From Candidatus Shapirobacteria bacterium (GTDB lineage Bacteria; Patescibacteriota; Microgenomatia; UBA12405): DNA of 6,169 bases. This document shows, one piece after another, positions 1 through 5,868 of this stretch (position 1 is the first letter of the stretch; every line of letters starts with the position of its first letter). Under the pieces are notes generated by a model that ran no database searches, had not been told where the DNA came from, and worked only from the letters and a program-made list of their open reading frames with translations. The stretch lies in NCBI GenBank assembly GCA_003647605.1, contig QMND01000039.1:1-6169 (forward strand). The letters are read 5' to 3'. A program made the position numbers and the translations under genes.

Positions 1-102
1 GGAGTTGGAGTTGGAGTTGGAGTTGGAGTTGGAGTTGGAGTTGGAGTTGGAGTTGGAGTTGGAGTTGGAGTTGGAGTTGGAGTTGGAGTTGGAGTTGGAG
101 TT
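1..102. repeat. GGAGTT hexanucleotide tandem repeat, 17 perfect units
   Basis: Seventeen uninterrupted copies of GGAGTT begin at base 1 and stop at base 102, with no mismatch. On the minus strand each unit reads ACTCCA in the frame of the VirB4-like gene and encodes one Thr-Pro dipeptide. Because the unit is 6 bp, gain or loss of copies keeps the reading frame. The repeat touches the window edge, so its true length is unknown. A perfect short repeat at a sequence end is also a common place for an assembly to stop, so the copy number seen here may not be biological. Confidence 0.97.
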
Positions 103-1997
103 GTTATTTTATGACTCCTCATAGCCACTTTCAAAATTTTAGCTTCTTTTTTCATTCTTGCTACTTCTTCTGGATCAGAAGTAATTAATTTATGTTCTTC
201 AGGACTAGCAATAACTCTAATGGCCACATGGTTCTGACCTGCGAAAAATATTCCTTCACCCTGATCAGCCGTCAAAAGCAACTGTTTTTCTCCTTCAGAC
301 AAGTAAAAAACTTCTCCTATTTTGTCTATGGCCGCACTGTGTTGTTTCAATAAAATTTGTATAGCCGAATTAGTCACAATCTCCTTGCCATATTCTGATT
401 GCAAAAAATCATCAACATCTTGTGTAATTGTGGTAGTTCCCAAAAAATATTTTCTACCCCTTTTTACAATCCCTCTCAAAAAATCAGCCGAATCCCTATG
501 TTTCATCAACACCCAAGCTTCTTCTATTACCAAAATCCTCTTCTTCAATTCTTTCCTAACTATTGTCCAAATATAATCCAAAATAATATGCATGGCCACT
601 GGTCTCAAAGCTTCCTCTAAATTTCTAATTCCAAACACTACAAACTTATTTTCCAAATTCACTGTTGTTTTTTGATTAAACACCCCAGCGAACGAACCTT
701 TTATAAATTTTTCTAATCTAGCCGCCAAAGACTGTGCCTTCTCTTCCTCCATTCCAATTAAAGATTTATATAAGTCTTCAATTAAAGGTGGATCTTTTTT
801 TTGGGTTTCTGGATCAGGTGTAATTCCTTTCATTTTATAAGCCTGCATTACTGCCTTATCCAACATAGATTCTTCAATTGGATTTAATTTTCCTAGCATT
901 ATTTTTAATAACTTATGTAAAGCTAACACTTTAGAATTTAAAGCGTTGTTTCCTTCTTCTGCCGTCAAAGACAAATCAAAAGGATTGATTTTAGAATCTT
1001 CGCTATAACCAAAAGCAATATATTGCCCTCCGACTGCTTCACACAATTCTTGGTATTCATTTTCTGGATCTATGACAATTATTTCTGCTCCTAACATTAA
1101 AGATCTCATCACCTCTAGCTTAATCATGTAAGATTTTCCGGCTCCTGAAGTAGCAAAAACAACCGAATTGTAATTTTCCATTCCAAAGCGATTAAAAATT
1201 ACTAAAGAACCATTGTGTTCGTTAATTCCATACATAATTCCATCATCGTCAGACAAATCAGAAGACACAAAAGGAAAAGTGGTCGCCAAAGAAGTTGTGT
1301 CCATATTTCTGGTTATTTTCAATCTATCGTCACACAACGGCAGGGTAGTAATAAAAGCCTCTTCCATTTGCAAGGTAGCTTTTTTACTGTTAATCATTAG
1401 AGCTCCCAAACTAGACTCCAAATTTTTAGTTATCTTGTCTAGATCTTTTTTATCTTCGCTGGACAAAGTTGCATACAAAGCAAATTGAAAAAATCTCTCT
1501 TCACCCTTTACTAAATCAGCTTGCAAACTCAAAGCATCTTCTAGTTTGGCCTGAGTAGCTGGGTTGACAATTTTGCCTCTTTGTAAATCAGTGCTTATTT
1601 CTGCCTCCATTTCTGCAATCTTTCTTCTTAAATCATCCAAAATTTCCTTTCCGTCGGTTGGATAAATATACATAGACACACTTAAAGAAGCATCAAAATT
1701 AATTAAAGGAGATAACCAGTTCATACCTACGAATCGTGGATATCCCGCCACAAACAGACTCCTATAGTAACGATTATTAATTCTGATATGGTTAAAATCT
1801 ACTTCTATGGCCGATGGTGCAATAATATCCTTGGTCGAAACCAAACCGTCTACAAAATCCCTTTTCCCAACCGCTTTTTTGTCAGACACCTTTTCTTCTA
1901 CTACTTTTTTGCTTTTTTTAGGCGGCAGCAATTTGGACAAAAAACTTTTCTTTTTAGTCTTTGCTACCGAAGACACCATTGTTTTATTGTCGGCCAT
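1..1997 (-). CDS. VirB4/TraC-family type IV secretion ATPase, 3' end beyond window
   Basis: This is the cytoplasmic AAA+-like ATPase that powers assembly or substrate transfer in type IV secretion and conjugation machines. I translated it from ATG at 1997: 631 residues precede the Thr-Pro repeat and no stop appears before the window edge, so it is 3'-partial. Residues 1-46 are a Lys-rich, probably disordered leader. Residues about 47-250 form a VirB4/TraC N-terminal domain. The ATPase core has Walker A TSGAGKS (283-289, Lys288), an acidic segment IIVIDPENEY (306-315) typical of VirB4/TraC, Walker B ILVIEEAW (488-495) and a TQD motif (525-527). The conserved domain ends near residue 600; a charged segment and the (TP)n tail follow. 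The start is fixed by a strong Shine-Dalgarno 5 nt upstream and overlaps the preceding gene by 14 bp, implying translational coupling. Family assignment is secure. The tail is unusual, and VirB4 rather than another TraC-type subfamily is a judgement. Confidence 0.93.
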   Translation of the reverse strand, partial: MADNKTMVSSVAKTKKKSFLSKLLPPKKSKKVVEEKVSDKKAVGKRDFVDGLVSTKDIIAPSAIEVDFNHIRINNRYYRSLFVAGYPRFVGMNWLSPLINFDASLSVSMYIYPTDGKEILDDLRRKIAEMEAEISTDLQRGKIVNPATQAKLEDALSLQADLVKGEERFFQFALYATLSSEDKKDLDKITKNLESSLGALMINSKKATLQMEEAFITTLPLCDDRLKITRNMDTTSLATTFPFVSSDLSDDDGIMYGINEHNGSLVIFNRFGMENYNSVVFATSGAGKSYMIKLEVMRSLMLGAEIIVIDPENEYQELCEAVGGQYIAFGYSEDSKINPFDLSLTAEEGNNALNSKVLALHKLLKIMLGKLNPIEESMLDKAVMQAYKMKGITPDPETQKKDPPLIEDLYKSLIGMEEEKAQSLAARLEKFIKGSFAGVFNQKTTVNLENKFVVFGIRNLEEALRPVAMHIILDYIWTIVRKELKKRILVIEEAWVLMKHRDSADFLRGIVKRGRKYFLGTTTITQDVDDFLQSEYGKEIVTNSAIQILLKQHSAAIDKIGEVFYLSEGEKQLLLTADQGEGIFFAGQNHVAIRVIASPEEHKLITSDPEEVARMKKEAKILKVAMRSHKITTPTPTPTPTPTPTPTPTPTPTPTPTPTPTPTPT

Positions 1998-2721
1998 TCT
2001 TACCTCCTTGTTCTTGTTGTTTTTTTCTAGTTGTTACCACCGGGGCCGAATAGTCCATACTTTGTACTTTTTGTTGAGCAAAACTCTCTTCGTTGTACTT
2101 TTTATATAACAATTGCACTAACTCTCTGCTGTTTAAACTTCTAATTTCCAATCCTAATCTGGAAAAAAGCCTCATAATGTGTTCCTTTTTTGGTTCTAAA
2201 CTAGCCTTAGCTTTTTCTAATATATACTCTTTGCTATATGGTAACTTTTTTTGTTTCTTTGATATTCCCATACTTGGTACTAAACTTTTCTTAACTGTTT
2301 CTACTCCTAGTTCCAACAGAGAAAAAGGCACCACAATATAGAAAGATTTAGACAAAACATCATTTTTTCTAACTGTTTCTTCTATAAAAGAACGGTAAGA
2401 TATAATTCTTTTTTTTAACATTGGGTTATGTTCTTTTTCTTCAGCTAGTTTTAGCTTGTCCAAATAAGAACTTACATCTTTAGCATTTGACTGAATTACT
2501 ATTTGAATCGGGAAAGTTAAAGAGTTTAAAATACCCCCATAGGCAAAAACCAAGGCTGACTGTTCTCTGGCCGACAACAAATCAAAATTAACAGAAGACA
2601 GTTGCATAACCATAGCACAACTTCCGTCTTTTAATATAGCTACTCCATCGATTACATCTTCTACTGGCAAATGTTCTTGAGTGCTTCCTTTGATAGCAAT
2701 TTTTAAAGGATTATTATTCAT
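1984..2721 (-). CDS. TraC-like (VirB4 N-terminal-domain-like) conjugation protein
   Basis: A 245-residue protein with no nucleotide-binding motif. Residues about 18-135 (from EDVIDGVAILKDGS through MVMQLSSVNFDLLS to SFYIVVPF) resemble the N-terminal domain of TraC/VirB4/CagE-type ATPases, the part that contacts the inner-membrane platform. The remainder is helical and charged, and the last 20 residues are Gln/Lys/Gly-rich and probably disordered. It sits between the PrgI-like gene (31-bp gap) and the VirB4-like ATPase (14-bp overlap), so it belongs to the T4SS operon. The downstream ATPase has its own N-domain, so this is an additional stand-alone copy rather than a simple split gene. The ATG at 2721 has no Shine-Dalgarno, and an in-frame TAA three codons upstream rules out a longer form. 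A role as platform or regulatory subunit of the ATPase is inference. The family call is by sequence resemblance only. Confidence 0.82.
   Translation of the reverse strand: MNNNPLKIAIKGSTQEHLPVEDVIDGVAILKDGSCAMVMQLSSVNFDLLSAREQSALVFAYGGILNSLTFPIQIVIQSNAKDVSSYLDKLKLAEEKEHNPMLKKRIISYRSFIEETVRKNDVLSKSFYIVVPFSLLELGVETVKKSLVPSMGISKKQKKLPYSKEYILEKAKASLEPKKEHIMRLFSRLGLEIRSLNSRELVQLLYKKYNEESFAQQKVQSMDYSAPVVTTRKKQQEQGGKNGRQ
2003..2007 (-). promoter_or_regulatory. Strong ribosome binding site of the VirB4-like gene
   Basis: GGAGG (within AAGGAGGTAAGA on the minus strand) lies 5 nt before ATG 1997 and inside the 3' end of the preceding gene. It is the only near-perfect Shine-Dalgarno at a gene start in the window, and it decides the VirB4-like start. 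Confidence 0.88.
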
Positions 2722-2752
2722 AGGCAGTTATTTAATAATACTCAATTTTTTT

Positions 2753-3682
2753 CTATAAAACAGCCTCTATTCTAATAGGTTCTAGAATTTCACCTTTTAA
2801 TTCCACATTAACCCTATTAAATTTATAACCATCTTTTTCAGTAATAACCAGATATTTACCACTAGCCAACTGATTAGCTGATTTAAATTGTCCCAAAGAA
2901 TTGGTTCTAAAAACTCTAACCGAATTTCCTTTGTCGTCTTGAACTTCTACAATTGCCTCTTCTATTATTTTTCCGTTTTTCCCCATTACCATACCAGACA
3001 AAACATTGGGCATAGTTGGTGTTACTGGCATTGGAACTCCTCCAAACACTGCCTTTCCTGTCGCTTCTAGTTTGTCAGCCTTTTTTAAATCTAAAGAAAC
3101 TTTTTTGATTTCTTTCTTCTCTTCAATCTTTTCAATCTCTTCTTCCTCTTTTTTCTCTACATCCTTAATTTTTTCCTCTTCTTTCAATCCTATTTCTTCA
3201 TCTATAACCTTTTTCTCTACTTTATAATCAGCTGAAGACAACTCTATATCTTTTTCCCTATTTCCTATTTTTGGTAAAGACACAATAAACTCCTCAACCA
3301 TGTTTCCGTCTTTTGTTTCTACTTTTAAACTTTCCTTACCTTTATGCTCACCTTCACTAAAAGACTTAATATCAAGATCTAACCAGTTTTTATCTCTTAC
3401 TTTTTTCCATATATAAATTGTTGGAGAGTAAATACTTCTAATAAAAGCCATTAGCCAAGTTTCTAGTGGCCTGTCCTCGAAGGGTACAAAAGCCAAAGCT
3501 ATGCCCCCCAAACCAAAAATAGCCATTAATGGATATTTAACAAAAAACAACAATTTACTTGAATTAATTAAGACAGCTACAATTATCCCACCTCCAGCCT
3601 TGGCAAACTGTTTTAATGTCATATTACCAACCAATTTGAACTCGTAGCTAGAAATTTGTTGAGGTATTGGGTGTTGTTCCAT
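2753..3682 (-). CDS. PrgI-family membrane protein with C-terminal carboxypeptidase-regulatory-like domain
   Basis: 309 residues in three parts. Residues 1-95 look like a PrgI/VirB3-type inner-membrane component of T4SS: an opening IPQQISSYEFKLVG, two hydrophobic segments at about 29-48 and 50-67, then an aromatic helix ending in WKKVRDK. Residues about 105-205 are highly charged, with a Lys/Glu-rich stretch (about 153-205) likely to form a long helix or coiled coil. A short Pro-rich linker (GVPMPVTPTMP, 215-225) leads to a CarboxypepD_reg-like beta-sandwich (226-309), recognisable from NVLSGMVMGKNGK, the FRTNSLGQF turn (Gly264, Phe266) and LASGKYLVITEKDGY. It is the first gene of the operon with the TraC-like and VirB4-like genes. 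The start ATG 3682 lies 6 nt from a -10 box with no Shine-Dalgarno. Basic residues flank both sides of the membrane hairpin, suggesting both ends are cytoplasmic. The role of the fused domain is unknown to me. Confidence 0.87.
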   Translation of the reverse strand: MEQHPIPQQISSYEFKLVGNMTLKQFAKAGGGIIVAVLINSSKLLFFVKYPLMAIFGLGGIALAFVPFEDRPLETWLMAFIRSIYSPTIYIWKKVRDKNWLDLDIKSFSEGEHKGKESLKVETKDGNMVEEFIVSLPKIGNREKDIELSSADYKVEKKVIDEEIGLKEEEKIKDVEKKEEEEIEKIEEKKEIKKVSLDLKKADKLEATGKAVFGGVPMPVTPTMPNVLSGMVMGKNGKIIEEAIVEVQDDKGNSVRVFRTNSLGQFKSANQLASGKYLVITEKDGYKFNRVNVELKGEILEPIRIEAVL

Positions 3683-3688
3683 TAACCC

Positions 3689-3717
3689 ATTCTACATTTT
3701 TTTTGACTCTTCGTCAT
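3689..3717 (-). promoter_or_regulatory. Promoter of the T4SS operon, predicted leaderless
   Basis: On the minus strand, ATGACG (3717-3712, 4 of 6 to TTGACA), a 17-bp spacer and TAGAAT (3694-3689, 5 of 6 to TATAAT) precede the PrgI-like ATG. The -10 box ends 6 nt before that ATG, so +1 would be the A of the start codon at 3682. An A8 run lies in the spacer. Predicted by motif only. Confidence 0.6.
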
Positions 3718-3746
3718 CCACACTCTTTTTATTTAATTTCTTATGC

Positions 3747-3766
3747 AAAAAGGGAATTGGATTCCC
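3747..3766 (-). terminator. Intrinsic terminator downstream of the DUF4143 ATPase gene
   Basis: On the minus strand GGGAAT-CCA-ATTCCC forms a perfect 6-bp stem with a 3-nt loop, followed directly by TTTTT (3751-3747). It lies 54 bp past the ATPase stop and upstream of the T4SS operon promoter, so it separates the two transcripts. A smaller hairpin (GATTT/AAATC, 3767-3780) abuts it on the upstream side. The rest of the 138-bp intergenic region shows nothing else clear. Confidence 0.82.
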
Positions 3767-3820
3767 GATTTTCACAAATCCGTGCCTACAAGAATCAAAA
3801 ACTACACAATTTTTACCTAT

Positions 3821-4954
3821 CTATATCTTACCCAAAAAAGTCAAGAAATTATCTCGATTAATTAATTTAAATTGAGAATTTTTATAACTAGCTAAAAATT
3901 CACTAAACCCCTTTGCCTTGCCATTACCCCACTTAAATTCATAAGCCCATAATTTACCATCTCTTTCTTCGATTAAATCGATTTCTTTTTGGTCGTAAGT
4001 CCTCCAAAAATAATTATTAGAATATATTTCGTTATAGTGTTGCAACTTCATTCTTTCCAATAACAAAAAATTCTCCCACAACATGCCTACATCGTTTCTA
4101 ATATCCAAACTATTGAAGTTATTAATCAAAGCATTTCGGATTCCAATATCCATAAAATAATACCTAGAGTTTTTAATCACTTCTTTCCTTAGGTTACGAC
4201 TAAAACCTCCCAGTCTAATAATAATAAAAGCCTTTTCTAATAAATCCAAATACCTAACTACCGTCTCCCTAGCTACTGCCAAACTTTTTGACAACTCGTT
4301 TAAAGAAACCTCCTTACCTAATTGAAAAGCCAACAAAACCAGCAAATCTTTCAATATCTTTGGGTTTTTTAATCTATCTAACTCTAATATGTCTTTATAC
4401 AGGTTGGCCTCAACCACACTTTGCAGATAGGTAATTTTCTCTTTGTTATTTTTTAAGCCTAGAACTTTGGGGTACATGCCATATAACAAATAATTCTCCA
4501 ACGACTCTTCGATTTGATAATTATTTTTTTTGAGTTCGGCTATCGAAACTGGGTATAACATAAAAACCTTTGCTCTACCTGTCAACGGTTCCCTTATTTT
4601 ATTAGACAATTCAAAAGAGGATGAACCTGTGGCGATTATTTTGACATTTGGTATATTGTCGTGAATGATTTTTAAATTCAACCCAATGTTTTCTATCCGT
4701 TGGGCCTCGTCTATCATAACCAACTCGTATCCGTTTATAGTTGACTTAATCTTTTCTAAATTTAAACTAGAAAAAAGTTTTTGATTCAAACCAAGATCTC
4801 CATCCACCTCCAAGACTTTCTTTTTTGTCTTTTTTTTAATTTGTTTTAATAGGGTAGTTTTGCCTGCCTGTCTAGGACCATATAAAACCAATACTTCTTC
4901 TTTGTCTAGCTCTTTTTTTATTTTGTCTTCCAAACTCCTTTTTATTATTTTCAT
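3821..4954 (-). CDS. AAA_14/DUF4143-family ATPase
   Basis: 377 residues from ATG 4954. The N-terminal P-loop domain has Walker A GPRQAGKT (26-33, Lys32), Walker B LVMIDEAQ (78-85, Asp82-Glu83) and the ATGSSS sensor segment (108-113) followed by LTGRA, the signature of the AAA_14 group. A winged-helix-like region (about 215-248) and the DUF4143 C-terminal domain follow. The latter contains EIDLIEE and, 12 residues on, YEFKW, giving Asp326 and Glu339-x-Lys341, the spacing of a PD-(D/E)XK nuclease-like core. The length is typical and the gene looks intact. Biochemical function is undefined for this widespread family. A longer reading from TTG at 4972 (383 residues) is possible by frame, but that codon lies upstream of the -10 box, so I prefer the ATG. 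It is a single-gene unit between a promoter and a terminator. Confidence 0.92.
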   Translation of the reverse strand: MKIIKRSLEDKIKKELDKEEVLVLYGPRQAGKTTLLKQIKKKTKKKVLEVDGDLGLNQKLFSSLNLEKIKSTINGYELVMIDEAQRIENIGLNLKIIHDNIPNVKIIATGSSSFELSNKIREPLTGRAKVFMLYPVSIAELKKNNYQIEESLENYLLYGMYPKVLGLKNNKEKITYLQSVVEANLYKDILELDRLKNPKILKDLLVLLAFQLGKEVSLNELSKSLAVARETVVRYLDLLEKAFIIIRLGGFSRNLRKEVIKNSRYYFMDIGIRNALINNFNSLDIRNDVGMLWENFLLLERMKLQHYNEIYSNNYFWRTYDQKEIDLIEERDGKLWAYEFKWGNGKAKGFSEFLASYKNSQFKLINRDNFLTFLGKI

Positions 4955-4960
4955 ATTTTT

Positions 4961-4989
4961 ATTATACCTCAACTCTTACAATTTAGCAA
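4961..4989 (-). promoter_or_regulatory. Promoter of the DUF4143 ATPase gene, predicted leaderless
   Basis: On the minus strand TTGCTA (4989-4984, 4 of 6 to consensus), a 17-bp spacer and a perfect TATAAT (4966-4961) precede the gene. The -10 ends exactly 6 nt before ATG 4954, which places +1 on the A of the start codon. The GAGG just upstream of TATAAT is 12 nt from the ATG and would not be in the transcript. Confidence 0.72.
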
Positions 4990-5024
4990 AATACCGAGAC
5001 TTAACTCTTACTATTTAGCCAAAT
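4971..5024. repeat. Imperfect 22-bp direct repeat, 32-bp period, over the ATPase promoter
   Basis: AACTCTTACAATTTAGCAAAAT (4971-4992) recurs as 5003-5024 with two mismatches (plus-strand A to T at 5012 and A to C at 5020). The first copy covers the promoter spacer and -35 box (about -17 to -38). The second covers about -49 to -70 and begins immediately after the radical SAM stop codon. Each copy contains an ATTT-N4-AAAT dyad. The 32-bp period is close to three helical turns, so both copies face the same side of the DNA. This fits a paired operator, but a chance local duplication is possible. No intrinsic terminator is visible in 4955-5024. Confidence 0.7.
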
Positions 5025-5843
5025 TCAGATAGTTTTATGCCTAAAATAAATTTTATAACCAATTTTATTTTTTCTACAATATTTGGCTATCTTTCTTTCT
5101 AAATCGTTCCAGTAACTTCCATCTTTTTTTATTTTTTCATAAAGATTCGCCAGTTCAGGTTTGTTTCTCTTCAAAAACTCAAAAATCCTCTTCCTGTTAT
5201 TAGCCCTGATGTTTAAGTTCTCAAACAAAACCTGATCAACATCGTTCTTCACCAATTTAACTAATTGTTTAAAATCTGTAATTTCAGGGAAAATAGGCGA
5301 TATAAACAAATATGTTTTTATGCCTTGTTGATAAAGTATTTTTAAGGCTTCTAATCTCTTTTGAGGAGGCGGGGCTTGGGGCTCTAATTGTTTCGCTAAT
5401 TTTTCATCCAAAATCCCAACCGACATACCCACCCTTAAATTTTCAAACTTTTTCAATAAATCCAAATCCCTTAAAATCAAAGGCGACTTGGTTAAGATCT
5501 CCAATTTTGGTTGAAACTCTAATAACCTTTCTAGACATTTTCTGGTAATTTTATACTTTGCTTCTATGGCTTGATAAGCATCTGTCACCGATCCAATTAA
5601 AATCAAACTATCTTTTTTAACCGACTTGGCCGTTATGGTTTCTGGAGCATTGACTTTAATATCCACAAAAGAACCCCAATCTTCTCCATTGTGTCCTGTG
5701 AATCTTTTCATAAAATCGGCATAGCAATAAATACAACCATGTTGGCAACCGACATAAGGATTCAAAACATAATCAGCATTGGGCAACCCACTTTTTGTAA
5801 TGGCCGATTTTACCCGTCTCTTTTTTACTTTTATTTTGTTCAT
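5025..5843 (-). CDS. SPL-family radical SAM protein (COG1533-like)
   Basis: 272 residues. The [4Fe-4S]-binding CxxxCxxC motif is Cys33, Cys37 and Cys40 in NPYVGCQHGCIYCYA, as in radical SAM enzymes that cleave S-adenosylmethionine to a 5'-deoxyadenosyl radical. Further landmarks of the spore-photoproduct-lyase-like/COG1533 group follow: IGSVTDAYQAIE (83-94), LTKSPLILRDLDLL (117-130), LEPQAPPPQKRLEAL (153-167) and SPIFPEITD (182-190). The gene looks complete and of usual length for this group. Most members are not true spore photoproduct lyases and their substrates are unknown, so I do not assign DNA repair. The ATG at 5843 lacks a Shine-Dalgarno and a -10 box at the leaderless position. With a 25-bp gap it is probably co-transcribed with the XRE gene. 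The TGA stop abuts the repeat at 5003-5024. Confidence 0.9.
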   Translation of the reverse strand: MNKIKVKKRRVKSAITKSGLPNADYVLNPYVGCQHGCIYCYADFMKRFTGHNGEDWGSFVDIKVNAPETITAKSVKKDSLILIGSVTDAYQAIEAKYKITRKCLERLLEFQPKLEILTKSPLILRDLDLLKKFENLRVGMSVGILDEKLAKQLEPQAPPPQKRLEALKILYQQGIKTYLFISPIFPEITDFKQLVKLVKNDVDQVLFENLNIRANNRKRIFEFLKRNKPELANLYEKIKKDGSYWNDLERKIAKYCRKNKIGYKIYFRHKTI

Positions 5844-5855
5844 TCAAAGCTTTGA
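5844..5855. repeat. 12-bp perfect palindrome just before the radical SAM gene
   Basis: TCAAAGCTTTGA occupies the 12 bases directly before ATG 5843, within the 25-bp gap between the XRE and radical SAM genes. It has no loop, so it is a poor RNA hairpin but a plausible dyad for a dimeric protein such as the neighbouring HTH product. It could also be chance. Confidence 0.4.
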
Positions 5856-5868
5856 GAGTTTAACATTC

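Noticed and set aside
1..102. CRISPR array or regulatory repeat array
   Set aside because: The units are contiguous 6-mers with no spacers and translate in frame as Thr-Pro in the VirB4-like gene.
322..2341. Several plus-strand open frames of 60-100 codons (near 322-620, 1213-1488, 1788-2109, 2093-2341)
   Set aside because: All lie antisense to well-supported T4SS genes, give Ser/Phe-rich sequences with no recognisable domain, and reflect the low stop frequency opposite purine-rich coding strands.
2735..2740. TATTAT as a -10 box for an internal promoter before the TraC-like gene
   Set aside because: It lies 13 nt from the ATG, unlike the 6-nt spacing elsewhere, and the hexamer 17 bp upstream (CTGTTT) does not resemble a -35. 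Operon transcription explains the gene.
3080..3215. CT-rich tract on the plus strand as a separate repeat element
   Set aside because: It is the complement of codons for the Lys/Glu-rich segment of the PrgI-like protein and has no regular unit.
3667..3861. Plus-strand frame of 64 codons spanning the intergenic region
   Set aside because: It overlaps the T4SS promoter, the terminator and the end of the ATPase gene. It has no ribosome site and no recognisable motif.
4955..5024. Intrinsic terminator after the radical SAM gene
   Set aside because: The repeats here are direct, not inverted, and I found no stable stem followed by a T run. Some transcription could read into the ATPase gene.
5312..5548. 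Plus-strand frame of 78 codons inside the radical SAM gene
   Set aside because: Antisense shadow of conserved SPL-family coding sequence, with no domain of its own.
5025..5843. Naming the radical SAM gene splB (spore photoproduct lyase)
   Set aside because: The landmarks fit the broad COG1533 group. There is no evidence for the SplB-specific active site or for sporulation.
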